Shown one piece after another: positions 1-7,289 of a stretch of 8,462 nt of DNA; within the stretch, counting starts at the first letter, position 1; each line of letters begins with the position of its first letter. The notes under the pieces are model-generated. The model was not told where the DNA came from. It was given only the letters and a program-made list of their open reading frames with translations, and did no database searches. The DNA is from an uncultured Bacilli bacterium (lineage in GTDB: Bacteria > Bacillota_I > Bacilli_A > RF39 > UBA660). The stretch is from the NCBI GenBank assembly GCA_934101275.1, contig CAKOQM010000044.1, positions 1 through 8,462 on the forward strand, in the 5' to 3' direction. A program made the position numbers and the translations under genes.

Positions 1-3000
1 AAGACTTCATCTTTATTATTAATAATTTGAACATTTAAGCCTAAAGCTTGGAATTCTTTAATTAAAACACGGAATGATTCTGGTACACCGGCTTGATTTA
101 CCGTTTTACCTTTTACTAAAGCTTCATAAACTTTAACACGACCAATCACGTCATCGGATTTAATGGTTAATATTTCTTGAAGAACATGAGCAGCACCATA
201 AGCATATAAAGCCCAAACTTCCATTTCACCAAAACGTTGACCACCAAATTGTGCTTTACCACCTAAAGGTTGTTGCGTAACTAAACTATATGGACCAGTC
301 GCACGAGCATGTAATTTATCATCAACCATGTGATGTAATTTAACCATGTACATAACACCTACATTGATTTTATGTTCATATGGTTCGCCGTTACGGCCAT
401 CGGTTAAGGTTACTTTACCATCGCTTGGTAAACCAGCTTCAGCCATTTCTTCATGGATATCATCCATGTTAGCCCCATCAAATACTGGAGTGGCATAATG
501 AACGCCTAATTTTTTACCAGCCATACCTAAATGTAATTCTAGAATCTGACCAATATTCATACGAGATGGAACACCTTGTGGGTTTAACATGATATCAACT
601 GGACGACCATCTGGTAAGTAAGGCATATCTTCTTCTGGTAAGATTAAAGAAATAACACCTTTATTACCGTGACGACCACTCATCTTGTCACCAACTTGGA
701 TTTTACGTTTTTGAATAATATAAACACGAATGATTTTGAAAACACCAGCAGGAAGTTCATCACTATTTTCTTTTGTATAAACTTTAATGTCATGAACAAT
801 ACCAGCAGCCCCATGATCTACTTTTAATGAAGTATCTCTTACTTCACGAGTTTTTTCACCAAAAATAGCATGTAATAATTTTTCTTCACTTGTTAATTCT
901 TGGACACCTTTTGGTGTTACTTTACCAACTAAAATGTCGCCTTCTTTTACTTCAGTACCAATACGAACAATACCTTCGGCATCTAAGTTTTTACGAGCTT
1001 CTTCACCAACATTTGGAATATCACGCGTAATTTCTTCTGGACCTAATTTAGTATCACGACATTCTACTTCATACATTTCAATGTGTAAAGAAGTATAAAC
1101 GTCATCTTTAACAAGTCTTTCATTTAAGATAACAGCATCTTCATAGTTATAGCCATTATAAGTCGTAAAGGCAACCGTCATATTTTTACCTAAGGCAAGT
1201 TCACCTAAATCGGTACTTGGACCATCAGCAATAACTTGACCGGCCTTAATTGTATCCCCTGTATGAACAATTGGAATATGGTTTGTACAAGCTCCGGCGT
1301 TGTTACCTTCAAAGTTAGCTAAGTAATAAGTGTCTTTTCCACCAGCATTTTTAACAACGATTTTTTTAGCATCGGCATAAGTGACGACACCATCTGCTTT
1401 AGCTACGATGGTACTACCAGAGTATTTGGCTGCGACACATTCAACACCAGTACCAACAATTGGTGCTTCACTTTTTAATAAAGGTACAGCTTGACGTTGC
1501 ATGTTAGAACCCATAAGTGTTCTATGAACGTCGTCGTAATTTAAGAATGGAATACAACTTGTTGTGATAGATACAACTTGGCTTGGTGAAACATCCACAA
1601 AGTCAACTTTATCTTTAGAAACCATTAAGTTGTCACCATTATAACGAACGATAACTTCGTTTTCAACGATACGATTATCATCGTCTAATTTAATATTTGC
1701 TTCAGAAATATAGTAATCAGTTTCTTCATCAGCTGTTAAGTAACGAACATCATCCATTTGAACTTGACCGTCTATAACATGACGATAAGGAGTCATAATG
1801 AAACCATATTCATTTACTTTAGCATAACCAGATAAAGAGGTAATTAACCCGATGTTTTGTCCTTCTGGACTTTCTACTGGGCATAAACGACCATAGTGGC
1901 TGGCGTTAACGTCACGAACATCCATACCAGCACGTTCTCTTGATAATCCGCCTGGACCTAAGCTAGATAAACGTCTTTTATCTGTTAATTCGGCAATTGG
2001 GTTAATTTGATCCATGAATTTTGATAATTGTGAACTACCAAAGAATTCTTTTAAAACAGCCGTAACTGGACGAATATTAATTAATGATTTAGGAGTGATG
2101 TCTTCCGCTTCTTGAGTTGTCATTCTTTCTCTGATAACTCTTTCCATACGAGCCATACCTACCCTAAATTGATTTTCAATTAATTCGCCTACTTGTCTTA
2201 CCCGACGATTACCTAAATTATCGATTTCATCGGTGTTACCAATACCATCTAATAAATTTAAATAGTAGTTAACGGATGCAAAAATATCAGGAATAGTAAG
2301 ACGTCTTTCTGTTACAGAAGTATCTACGCCGATAATTTTTTCTACTTTGTCTGGATTATTTTTATTTTGAACATGAAGAATTTGAACCTTATTATATTCA
2401 TCAAGTTCTTCATTAGTCATTACTTTAGTAAGACCATAACCAGAGGCAAAAATAGGCTTTAATTCATCTAAAATTTCTTTAGTGATTAAAGTTCCTTTTG
2501 CAAATTTAACTTTGCCATCTACTTTAATATCTTCTGCTAAGACACATCCAACAAGACGATCACAAATATTTAATTTCTTATTAAATTTGTAACGTCCTAC
2601 TTTGGCTAAGTCATAACGGAAATGGTCAAAAAATCTTGTGATTAATTGGTTTTTAGCAGAATCTAATGTAGCTGGTTCACCTGGACGTAATTTTTCAAAA
2701 ATATCAATTAAAGCTTCATCTGTATTTTTCGTACTATCTTTTTCAAATGTGTTTGTTAAATAGTCATTTTCACCGAATACTTTAATAATATCTTCATTAC
2801 TAGATAAACCTAAGGCACGTAAGAATGTTGTAACAGGCACTTTTCTTGTTCTATCAATACGTACATAAATGACGTCTCTTGCGTCTGTTTCAAATTCAAG
2901 CCAAGTTCCTTTGTTTGGAATCATTTCACCACTGATAACACGACGTCCATTCTTGTCTATTTCACGTTTGAAATAAACGCTTGGACTACGTACTAATTGG

Positions 3001-3407
3001 GAAATAATAACACGTTCTGCTCCGTTAATGATAAATGTTCCTGCATCCGTCATTAAAGGCATATCACCTAAGAAGATTTCTTGTTCTTTAACTTCACCTG
3101 TTTCATGAATAAAAACACGTGCTTGAACCTTTAATGGTGCAGCATAGTTTACCATTCTTTCTTTTGCTTCTTTTACAGAATATCTTGGTTCATCGAAAGA
3201 ATAATCACCAAAGTCAACCGTCAAATTTCCAGTAAAGCTTTCGACTGGAAATAATTCTTCAAATACCTCTTTGATTCCTTCTTCTAAAAATTTTTGGTAA
3301 CTTTTCTTTTGGATTTCTAGTAAATCCGTAAGTTCCATTGTACTTTTACTACGAGAAAAATTTCGTCTTTCACGATAATCCCCGAATTTATTTAGTTTAT
3401 AAGCCAC
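1..3407 (-). CDS. rpoB: RNA polymerase beta subunit (3' end beyond window)
   Basis: This is the beta subunit of the core RNA polymerase, which forms much of the catalytic cleft and the rifampicin pocket. It reads open for 1135 codons from a GTG start at 3407 to the left edge. The last residues seen (IINNKDEV) align with the region shortly before the acidic tail of Bacillus RpoB (about 1190 residues), so only some dozens of codons are missing. Landmarks are the N-terminal lobe motif ERVIISQLVRSPSVYF, the rifampicin region (457-482), the catalytic-side acidic pair in NYEDAV (E756, D757), the conserved GDKMSGRHGNKG (906-917) with its two lysines, and the C-terminal GGKAQFGGQRFGEMEVWALY. The GTG start is set by GGGGTGA at 3418-3412, four bases upstream; the ATG at 3420 runs into a stop at once. 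Lys463 and Asp476 replace the Gln513 and His526 (E. coli numbering) of sensitive enzymes. A strong promoter lies just upstream, so it need not depend on ybxB transcription. Confidence 0.98.
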   Translation of the reverse strand, partial: MAYKLNKFGDYRERRNFSRSKSTMELTDLLEIQKKSYQKFLEEGIKEVFEELFPVESFTGNLTVDFGDYSFDEPRYSVKEAKERMVNYAAPLKVQARVFIHETGEVKEQEIFLGDMPLMTDAGTFIINGAERVIISQLVRSPSVYFKREIDKNGRRVISGEMIPNKGTWLEFETDARDVIYVRIDRTRKVPVTTFLRALGLSSNEDIIKVFGENDYLTNTFEKDSTKNTDEALIDIFEKLRPGEPATLDSAKNQLITRFFDHFRYDLAKVGRYKFNKKLNICDRLVGCVLAEDIKVDGKVKFAKGTLITKEILDELKPIFASGYGLTKVMTNEELDEYNKVQILHVQNKNNPDKVEKIIGVDTSVTERRLTIPDIFASVNYYLNLLDGIGNTDEIDNLGNRRVRQVGELIENQFRVGMARMERVIRERMTTQEAEDITPKSLINIRPVTAVLKEFFGSSQLSKFMDQINPIAELTDKRRLSSLGPGGLSRERAGMDVRDVNASHYGRLCPVESPEGQNIGLITSLSGYAKVNEYGFIMTPYRHVIDGQVQMDDVRYLTADEETDYYISEANIKLDDDNRIVENEVIVRYNGDNLMVSKDKVDFVDVSPSQVVSITTSCIPFLNYDDVHRTLMGSNMQRQAVPLLKSEAPIVGTGVECVAAKYSGSTIVAKADGVVTYADAKKIVVKNAGGKDTYYLANFEGNNAGACTNHIPIVHTGDTIKAGQVIADGPSTDLGELALGKNMTVAFTTYNGYNYEDAVILNERLVKDDVYTSLHIEMYEVECRDTKLGPEEITRDIPNVGEEARKNLDAEGIVRIGTEVKEGDILVGKVTPKGVQELTSEEKLLHAIFGEKTREVRDTSLKVDHGAAGIVHDIKVYTKENSDELPAGVFKIIRVYIIQKRKIQVGDKMSGRHGNKGVISLILPEEDMPYLPDGRPVDIMLNPQGVPSRMNIGQILELHLGMAGKKLGVHYATPVFDGANMDDIHEEMAEAGLPSDGKVTLTDGRNGEPYEHKINVGVMYMVKLHHMVDDKLHARATGPYSLVTQQPLGGKAQFGGQRFGEMEVWALYAYGAAHVLQEILTIKSDDVIGRVKVYEALVKGKTVNQAGVPESFRVLIKEFQALGLNVQIINNKDEV

Positions 3408-3411
3408 GATC

Positions 3412-3418
3412 TCACCCC
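3412..3418 (-). promoter_or_regulatory. Ribosome binding site of rpoB
   Basis: GGGGTGA ends four bases before the GTG at 3407. The same GTGA-like element with a four-base gap precedes the chosen starts of ybxB (GGTGA) and the ABC transporter (GGGAGTGA), which supports GTG as the real rpoB start. Confidence 0.8.
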
Positions 3419-3477
3419 ATCTAATATTTTTTTAGGAAAACCCTACGTTTTAAAAACTAACACGTCACCAATTTATA

Positions 3478-3506
3478 ATTCTACTAGGAATTACCTAGGT
3501 TGTCAA
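3478..3506 (-). promoter_or_regulatory. Sigma-A-type promoter of rpoB with inverted repeat in spacer
   Basis: On the minus strand a perfect -35 box TTGACA (3506-3501) is followed by a 17-base spacer and a -10 box TAGAAT (3483-3478), five of six consensus. Transcription would begin near 3472, giving a leader of about 65 bases before the GTG. The -35 box contains the TGA stop of ybxB (3505-3503). The spacer holds the inverted repeat CTAGG-taatt-CCTAG, which may be an operator. The boxes are seen directly; activity and repressor binding are inferred. Confidence 0.82.
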
Positions 3507-4096
3507 TAAATTTTGGCACGCATAATATAAAATCCTTTGTCTTTTTTTACAACCTCACAATGATAAGTTTCTTCTAATAATTTCAAAATACTTTTGGCTC
3601 CTTGGTCTTTTCTAATAACAAACCAAAGAACACCTTCTTTTTGTAAATAATCTTTTGCTCCTACCAAGATATTTAAGACGACGTATTTACCCGCTCTAAT
3701 AGGAGGATTGGTCACGATAATATCAAATTTACCTTCTACGTTTTGATAAACATCACTCAAAAGAGTGCTTCCTATAGCCTTATTTTCTTTAATATTACGT
3801 TCACATAAATGAAGAGCTCTTCTATTCACATCAACCATCAAAGACTCACTTTTTAAAAGCTTACTTAAGGTGATACCTATAAAGCCATAGCCACATCCCA
3901 CATCCAGAATTTTTAAGCCTTCTTTTTTCTCTTCTTTTAAAATAGTATCAACGAGTACTCTACTACCATAATCAATCTTATCTTTTGAAAAAACACCTAA
4001 ATCACTGTAAAAAGAAAAAACAGTATCCTTGTTTTCATATGTAATTAGACGTAGTTCGCTCTTTAAATTTGCATTGTTTGTGAAATAATGTTCCAA
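3503..4096 (-). CDS. ybxB: 16S rRNA guanine-N2 methyltransferase, RsmC/YbxB type
   Basis: This is a class I S-adenosylmethionine-dependent methyltransferase of the RsmC-like family, expected to methylate a guanine of 16S rRNA. With the TTG start at 4096 it has 197 residues, close to the 201 or so of Bacillus YbxB. It begins LEHYFTNN, matching the EHYYS-type N-terminus of that family. It shows FSFYSDLGVFSKDKIDYGSR (about 27-46), the SAM-binding motif DVGCGYGFIG (65-74), an acidic residue after strand 2 (MVDVN, Asp89) and the catalytic NPPIRAG (130-136). In Bacillus the same gene lies directly before rpoB, as here. The reading frame stays open back to an ATG at 4198, but that extension covers a terminator and a promoter, so I reject it. 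GGTGA (4105-4101) sits four bases before the TTG. The TGA stop lies inside the -35 box of the rpoB promoter. The exact target base is inferred from the family. Confidence 0.9.
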   Translation of the reverse strand: MEHYFTNNANLKSELRLITYENKDTVFSFYSDLGVFSKDKIDYGSRVLVDTILKEEKKEGLKILDVGCGYGFIGITLSKLLKSESLMVDVNRRALHLCERNIKENKAIGSTLLSDVYQNVEGKFDIIVTNPPIRAGKYVVLNILVGAKDYLQKEGVLWFVIRKDQGAKSILKLLEETYHCEVVKKDKGFYIMRAKIY

Positions 4097-4100
4097 AAAA

Positions 4101-4105
4101 TCACC
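4101..4105 (-). promoter_or_regulatory. Ribosome binding site fixing the TTG start of ybxB
   Basis: GGTGA ends four bases before TTG at 4096, the same spacing as at rpoB and the ABC transporter. No comparable site precedes the upstream in-frame ATGs at 4138 and 4198; the first of these lies inside the -10 box. Confidence 0.65.
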
Positions 4106-4133
4106 ATATTTCTTTCGTATAACTTGTGTAAAT

Positions 4134-4162
4134 AACATAGCAAAATTTAATAGTCTTGTCAA
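4134..4162 (-). promoter_or_regulatory. Sigma-A-type promoter of ybxB-rpoB with extended -10
   Basis: A perfect TTGACA (4162-4157), a 17-base spacer and TATGTT (4139-4134, four of six consensus) preceded by TGC, an extended -10 motif. Transcription would start near A4127, about 30 bases before the TTG of ybxB. It begins only a few bases after the T-run of the preceding terminator, so it would restart transcription for the ybxB-rpoB unit. Confidence 0.8.
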
Positions 4163-4167
4163 TAGAA

Positions 4168-4205
4168 AAAGCACGTTTTTAAAGCGACTTAAAAACACGT
4201 GCTTT
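4168..4205 (-). terminator. Rho-independent terminator after ABC transporter gene
   Basis: In the minus-strand transcript the 5' arm AAAGCACGTGTTTTTAA pairs with TTAAAAACGTGCTTT across a six-base loop, leaving a two-base bulge. The 3' arm runs straight into TTTTTC (the tail extends a few bases past the stem to about 4165). The arm with AAAGCACG contains the last codons and TAA stop (4191-4189) of the ABC transporter gene. Confidence 0.82.
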
Positions 4206-5925
4206 CATTTTCTTTTTGATACAATTTTTGATAAATTTCATTTTCTTTTAAAAGACTTTCATGAGTTCCTGAAGCAACTTCTCTTCCCTTTTCAATCACA
4301 TGAATCACATCGGCATCTAAGATTGTTGATAAACGATGAGCCACAATAATGAGGGTATGATCTTTCACTAAATCATCCATCGTTTTTTGAATGAAAGACT
4401 GTGATTCATTATCAAGGGCACTTGTTGCTTCATCAAATAAAATAATCGGCGTATTTAAAAGAAGTGTCCTAGCAATAGCAAGGCGTTGTTTTTGACCACC
4501 ACTTAAATTGATACCAGCTTCACCTATCATCGTATCATAACCGTCTTTTAAACTCATAAAATAATCATCAATGTAGGCTTTTTTGCAAACTTCTCTTGCT
4601 TCTTCTAAAGTTAAATTTTCTTTAACAATTTTCAAATTATCAAAAATACTCATGTTGAAAATAAATGGTGTTTGACGGATAATAGAAATAGAATTTCGCA
4701 AATTTTCTTCCGTTAAATCTTTTATGTTTACATCATCAATTAAGATTTTCCCTTCTGTTACATCGAAATAACGAAGAAGCAGATTAAAAATAGTACTTTT
4801 ACCATTGCCACTTCTACCAACAATGGCATTTTTCTTAAAAGGTTCGAAACTCATACTTAAGGAATTTAAAGTATTTTCTTCGGTTTCCCGATAGCGAAAA
4901 GAAACATTTTGAAAAGTAATATGGCCTTTCACATTTTCTAAAGTGGTGTGTCCAAATTTTTCAGAGGTATATAATTTATCATTTAATATATCATCCATTC
5001 TTTCTAATGCCACGGATACTTCATTAAAAGTAACACCAAAATCTGTTAAAGATTCCACTACTTGATCAATTTGCCACACATAATTTTCAAGTGTTATAAA
5101 AAGGCTTAGACTCATTTGTCCTACTTTATAAAGATAACCAGCTGTCAAAAAAATAATAAATTGAAAGATAAAATAAAGTAAATTGTTTAAGGCGTCATAC
5201 CATGTTTCATTCTTCTTTAATTTCATCACATCGGCATAATAATGATTTAAAATATTATATAATTTATTTTCAGCTGTTTTTTTAACACCAAGAGCTTTAA
5301 TCTCCCTAATTCCACTTATATTCTCCGTTGCTTCCTTGACATATTTATCACTCTGTTTTTTTATCGACTCATTGTTTTTTTTGATTTTTGGCAAATACTT
5401 GTAAGAAATAAAGCCCATACAAATAGACATGATAACAATTTCAATACCCAAAATAAAAGAAATATAAAATGAAAGAAATACGAAAACAAACACAACGGTA
5501 GCTCGGCAGCATAAACGAACCAATTTATTTAATAAATCCATAATTTTTTCTGGTTCAAAATACATTCGATTAACAAGTTCACCAACGCTTAATTCTTCAA
5601 AAGCAACGATAGGCAAATTATTGATTTTATGATACAAATCCTTTGTTATATGAATCATAAAATAATTTTCTAAATAATTATACAAATATTCTCTTGGTAC
5701 TTCCAAAACAGAAAAAGTAATCGTATACATTCCTTCGTATAAAACGATACACAAAACGAATTTATGAAATTCATTGGCCACTAAGTATTCTACAGCCACA
5801 CCCCACAAAGCTGCCATAAAAGCTGGAATACAGGAAATAACGACTAAAATAATATATAAAAACAATTTAAATTTTTCTTCTTTAAAATATTTAAAAAAAA
5901 GATAAAAAGACGATTTTTGCTTCAT
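4189..5925 (-). CDS. ABC exporter half-transporter (fused membrane and ATPase domains)
   Basis: This 578-residue type IV (MsbA/LmrA-like) ABC exporter has one six-helix membrane domain (about 20-42, 53-75, 141-158, 160-177, 245-266, 270-290) fused to one ATPase domain (about 335-570). It should act as a homodimer, or as a heterodimer with a partner not in this window. ATPase motifs are complete: A-loop Tyr345, Walker A GRSGNGKST (370-378), Q-loop Gln418, signature LSGGQ (474-478), Walker B IILFDE (494-499), D-loop SALD and H-loop His530. It is therefore predicted to be active. The ATG is preceded by GGGAGTGA with a four-base gap. It lies 47 bases downstream of the glycosyltransferase gene, separated by a perfect hairpin, with no promoter of its own that I can see, so co-transcription is likely. 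Substrate cannot be told from sequence; a glycan, glycolipid or lipid fits the neighbour, a drug or peptide is possible. Confidence 0.95.
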   Translation of the reverse strand: MKQKSSFYLFFKYFKEEKFKLFLYIILVVISCIPAFMAALWGVAVEYLVANEFHKFVLCIVLYEGMYTITFSVLEVPREYLYNYLENYFMIHITKDLYHKINNLPIVAFEELSVGELVNRMYFEPEKIMDLLNKLVRLCCRATVVFVFVFLSFYISFILGIEIVIMSICMGFISYKYLPKIKKNNESIKKQSDKYVKEATENISGIREIKALGVKKTAENKLYNILNHYYADVMKLKKNETWYDALNNLLYFIFQFIIFLTAGYLYKVGQMSLSLFITLENYVWQIDQVVESLTDFGVTFNEVSVALERMDDILNDKLYTSEKFGHTTLENVKGHITFQNVSFRYRETEENTLNSLSMSFEPFKKNAIVGRSGNGKSTIFNLLLRYFDVTEGKILIDDVNIKDLTEENLRNSISIIRQTPFIFNMSIFDNLKIVKENLTLEEAREVCKKAYIDDYFMSLKDGYDTMIGEAGINLSGGQKQRLAIARTLLLNTPIILFDEATSALDNESQSFIQKTMDDLVKDHTLIIVAHRLSTILDADVIHVIEKGREVASGTHESLLKENEIYQKLYQKENESTCF

Positions 5926-5943
5926 TGTCTCACTCCCTTCTTA

Positions 5944-5983
5944 TAGTAAAATAAACTTTGGATGACCAAAGTTTATTTTACTA
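5944..5983 (-). terminator. Perfect 18-bp hairpin between glycosyltransferase and ABC genes (terminator or attenuator)
   Basis: TAGTAAAATAAACTTTGG and its exact reverse complement flank a four-base loop (TCAT on the minus strand). Inner pairing of nine base pairs followed by ATTTTACTAT could end transcription, but the full stem has no T-run after it and the ABC ribosome site starts only six bases later. The TAA stop of the glycosyltransferase (5975-5973) is inside the 5' arm, so a ribosome finishing that gene would open the stem. I read it as a partial terminator or a stabilising element that lowers ABC expression relative to the upstream gene; which one is not decided by sequence. Confidence 0.7.
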
Positions 5984-7214
5984 AGCTATCTAAATCAACG
6001 TCACTTCTATCATGTTTAATTTGTTCCCAACTATCTGTCTTTTTAAATAAACAAATAATATTAATTGGGATCCATGTTGCAATAAAGAAAGAAAATAAGA
6101 AGATACCTCCTATAATATTTTTAGCACTCTTTTTATTATATTTCACAACAAATATATTCATAGCAACATTTAAAATATAGAAAACGATAAAGAAAATTAA
6201 TCCAGAAGCATATAAATAAGAGAAGAAATCGAAAAGTTCAACATCTAGGATATGGAATAAAATTAACACTACCGTTAAAAGTAAACCTAAAACAGTTACA
6301 ATAGGAGCTACATACATCATAAACATGTCAAAACATGCTATATTACCTGTCTTTAAAAAAGTACTTAATAATTTTTTACCATAAATTTTTAAGCAACTCA
6401 AAGTTCCACTTGTCCATCTTTTTCTTTGCTTCCAACTTTGCCAGAAACTTTGAGGATGTTCATCATAAGTAATAGCATCTTCAACGAAAGCAACTTGAAT
6501 TCCTTTTAAGGCACATAGACCAGTAAATTCGCTATCTTCTGTTAAGGTAACCGTATTAAAGCCATATTCATCAATAACACTTTTACGAACAACAAAACCT
6601 GTACCATTTATAGCCGCAGAGCCAGAAAAATTCATACGAGCCCGATTAAAGAAAAAGTTTTGAATAAAATAGAATAACGTGTAAGATCCCGTTAACCAGT
6701 TATCTCCCATATTTTTAGCATCTCTAAAACATTGTCCTACTTGCACTCCTTCACATAAAGCATCATTCATACGTGCTAAAAAATCAGGATGAACAAGATT
6801 ATCAGCATCAAATATAACATAAGCATCAATGTCTTCTCTTTTTTCTAAATTTTTGAAAGCAAAACGTAGAGCATCTGCTTTAACTTTGACGGGAACTGTA
6901 CATTCCATTACTTTAGCTCCTGATTTTCTAGCCGCACCAGCGGTATCATCTGTACAATTATTTGGAACAACTATGATTTCAAATAAATTTTCAGGATACT
7001 TTTGTTTTTGTAAGCTTTTGATTAAACCACCAATAACACCTTCTTCATTTCGTGTTGGAATAATAATTGCAAATTTATGTTTTGGTTTATGCTTACCAAA
7101 CATACTTTTATGATAATTTTTAAAACCAAAAAGGCCTGTTATACCAAAGTACATTCCATATATAAAAGATAAAGCAAATAAAATATAATAAATCGTTACA
7201 GCAACACTTGCCAT
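5973..7214 (-). CDS. Processive family 2 glycosyltransferase, membrane-bound (PgaC/BcsA-like)
   Basis: A membrane glycosyltransferase of the GT2 fold, of the kind that polymerises or transfers sugars from a nucleotide-sugar on the inner face of the membrane. With the ATG at 7214 it has 413 residues. It has an N-terminal membrane helix (about 5-30), a nucleotide-sugar site starting IIIPTRNEEGVIGGL (about 50-64), VVPNNCTDDT, the metal-binding DAD (136-138), GTGFVVRK, the catalytic-base motif TED (225-227) and QRKRW (263-267, the QxxRW signature of processive enzymes). Three more membrane segments follow (about 300-322, 329-360, 366-390). The layout matches poly-N-acetylglucosamine or cellulose synthase-like enzymes, though the product is unknown. 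An open frame reaches back to TTG 7289, but that TTG is the -35 box of the promoter; GGGTTGA four bases before ATG 7214 fits the local start pattern. Followed by an ABC exporter in probable operon. Confidence 0.92.
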   Translation of the reverse strand: MASVAVTIYYILFALSFIYGMYFGITGLFGFKNYHKSMFGKHKPKHKFAIIIPTRNEEGVIGGLIKSLQKQKYPENLFEIIVVPNNCTDDTAGAARKSGAKVMECTVPVKVKADALRFAFKNLEKREDIDAYVIFDADNLVHPDFLARMNDALCEGVQVGQCFRDAKNMGDNWLTGSYTLFYFIQNFFFNRARMNFSGSAAINGTGFVVRKSVIDEYGFNTVTLTEDSEFTGLCALKGIQVAFVEDAITYDEHPQSFWQSWKQRKRWTSGTLSCLKIYGKKLLSTFLKTGNIACFDMFMMYVAPIVTVLGLLLTVVLILFHILDVELFDFFSYLYASGLIFFIVFYILNVAMNIFVVKYNKKSAKNIIGGIFLFSFFIATWIPINIICLFKKTDSWEQIKHDRSDVDLDSLVK

Positions 7215-7260
7215 ATTTTCAACCCTTTCACCAAAAGTAAAACTTTCTTTCACTAAAAAA

Positions 7261-7289
7261 ATTATAGTATAAATAAAATTAAAAAGCAA
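7261..7289 (-). promoter_or_regulatory. Promoter of the glycosyltransferase-ABC operon
   Basis: A perfect -10 TATAAT (7266-7261), a 17-base spacer and a -35 of TTGCTT (7289-7284, TTG core only). Transcription would begin near 7254, about 40 bases before the ATG at 7214. The upstream flank is AT-rich and carries two copies of a TTTG-TAAA-like word ten bases apart (7311-7329). Confidence 0.72.

Noticed and set aside
3408..3470. Riboswitch or L10-type leader in the rpoB 5' region
   Set aside because: The leader is only about 65 bases and contains only short, weak pairings (ACGT arms and a TAGG/CCTA stem). I recognise no known leader class.
3503..3505. UGA read as tryptophan (Mycoplasma code)
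   Set aside because: The methyltransferase ends at the family's usual point at this UGA, and tryptophans in rpoB, the ABC transporter and the glycosyltransferase are TGG. No gene needs UGA read through.
4136..4198. ATG 4138 or ATG 4198 as ybxB start
   Set aside because: The first overlaps the -10 box and the second the end of the ABC transporter gene; neither has a ribosome site, and both give proteins longer than the family.
5944..5983. Perfect inverted repeat as insertion-sequence end, attachment site or REP element
   Set aside because: There is no transposase, no target duplication and no second copy in the window. Its place at the end of one gene and before the next fits a transcript hairpin.
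5962..6180. Plus-strand open frame of 72 codons
   Set aside because: It lies opposite the glycosyltransferase C-terminal membrane segments, which are well supported, and starts inside the hairpin with no ribosome site. It is a shadow.
6829..7113. Plus-strand open frame of 94 codons
   Set aside because: It is antisense to the catalytic domain of the glycosyltransferase, with no recognisable motif or ribosome site.
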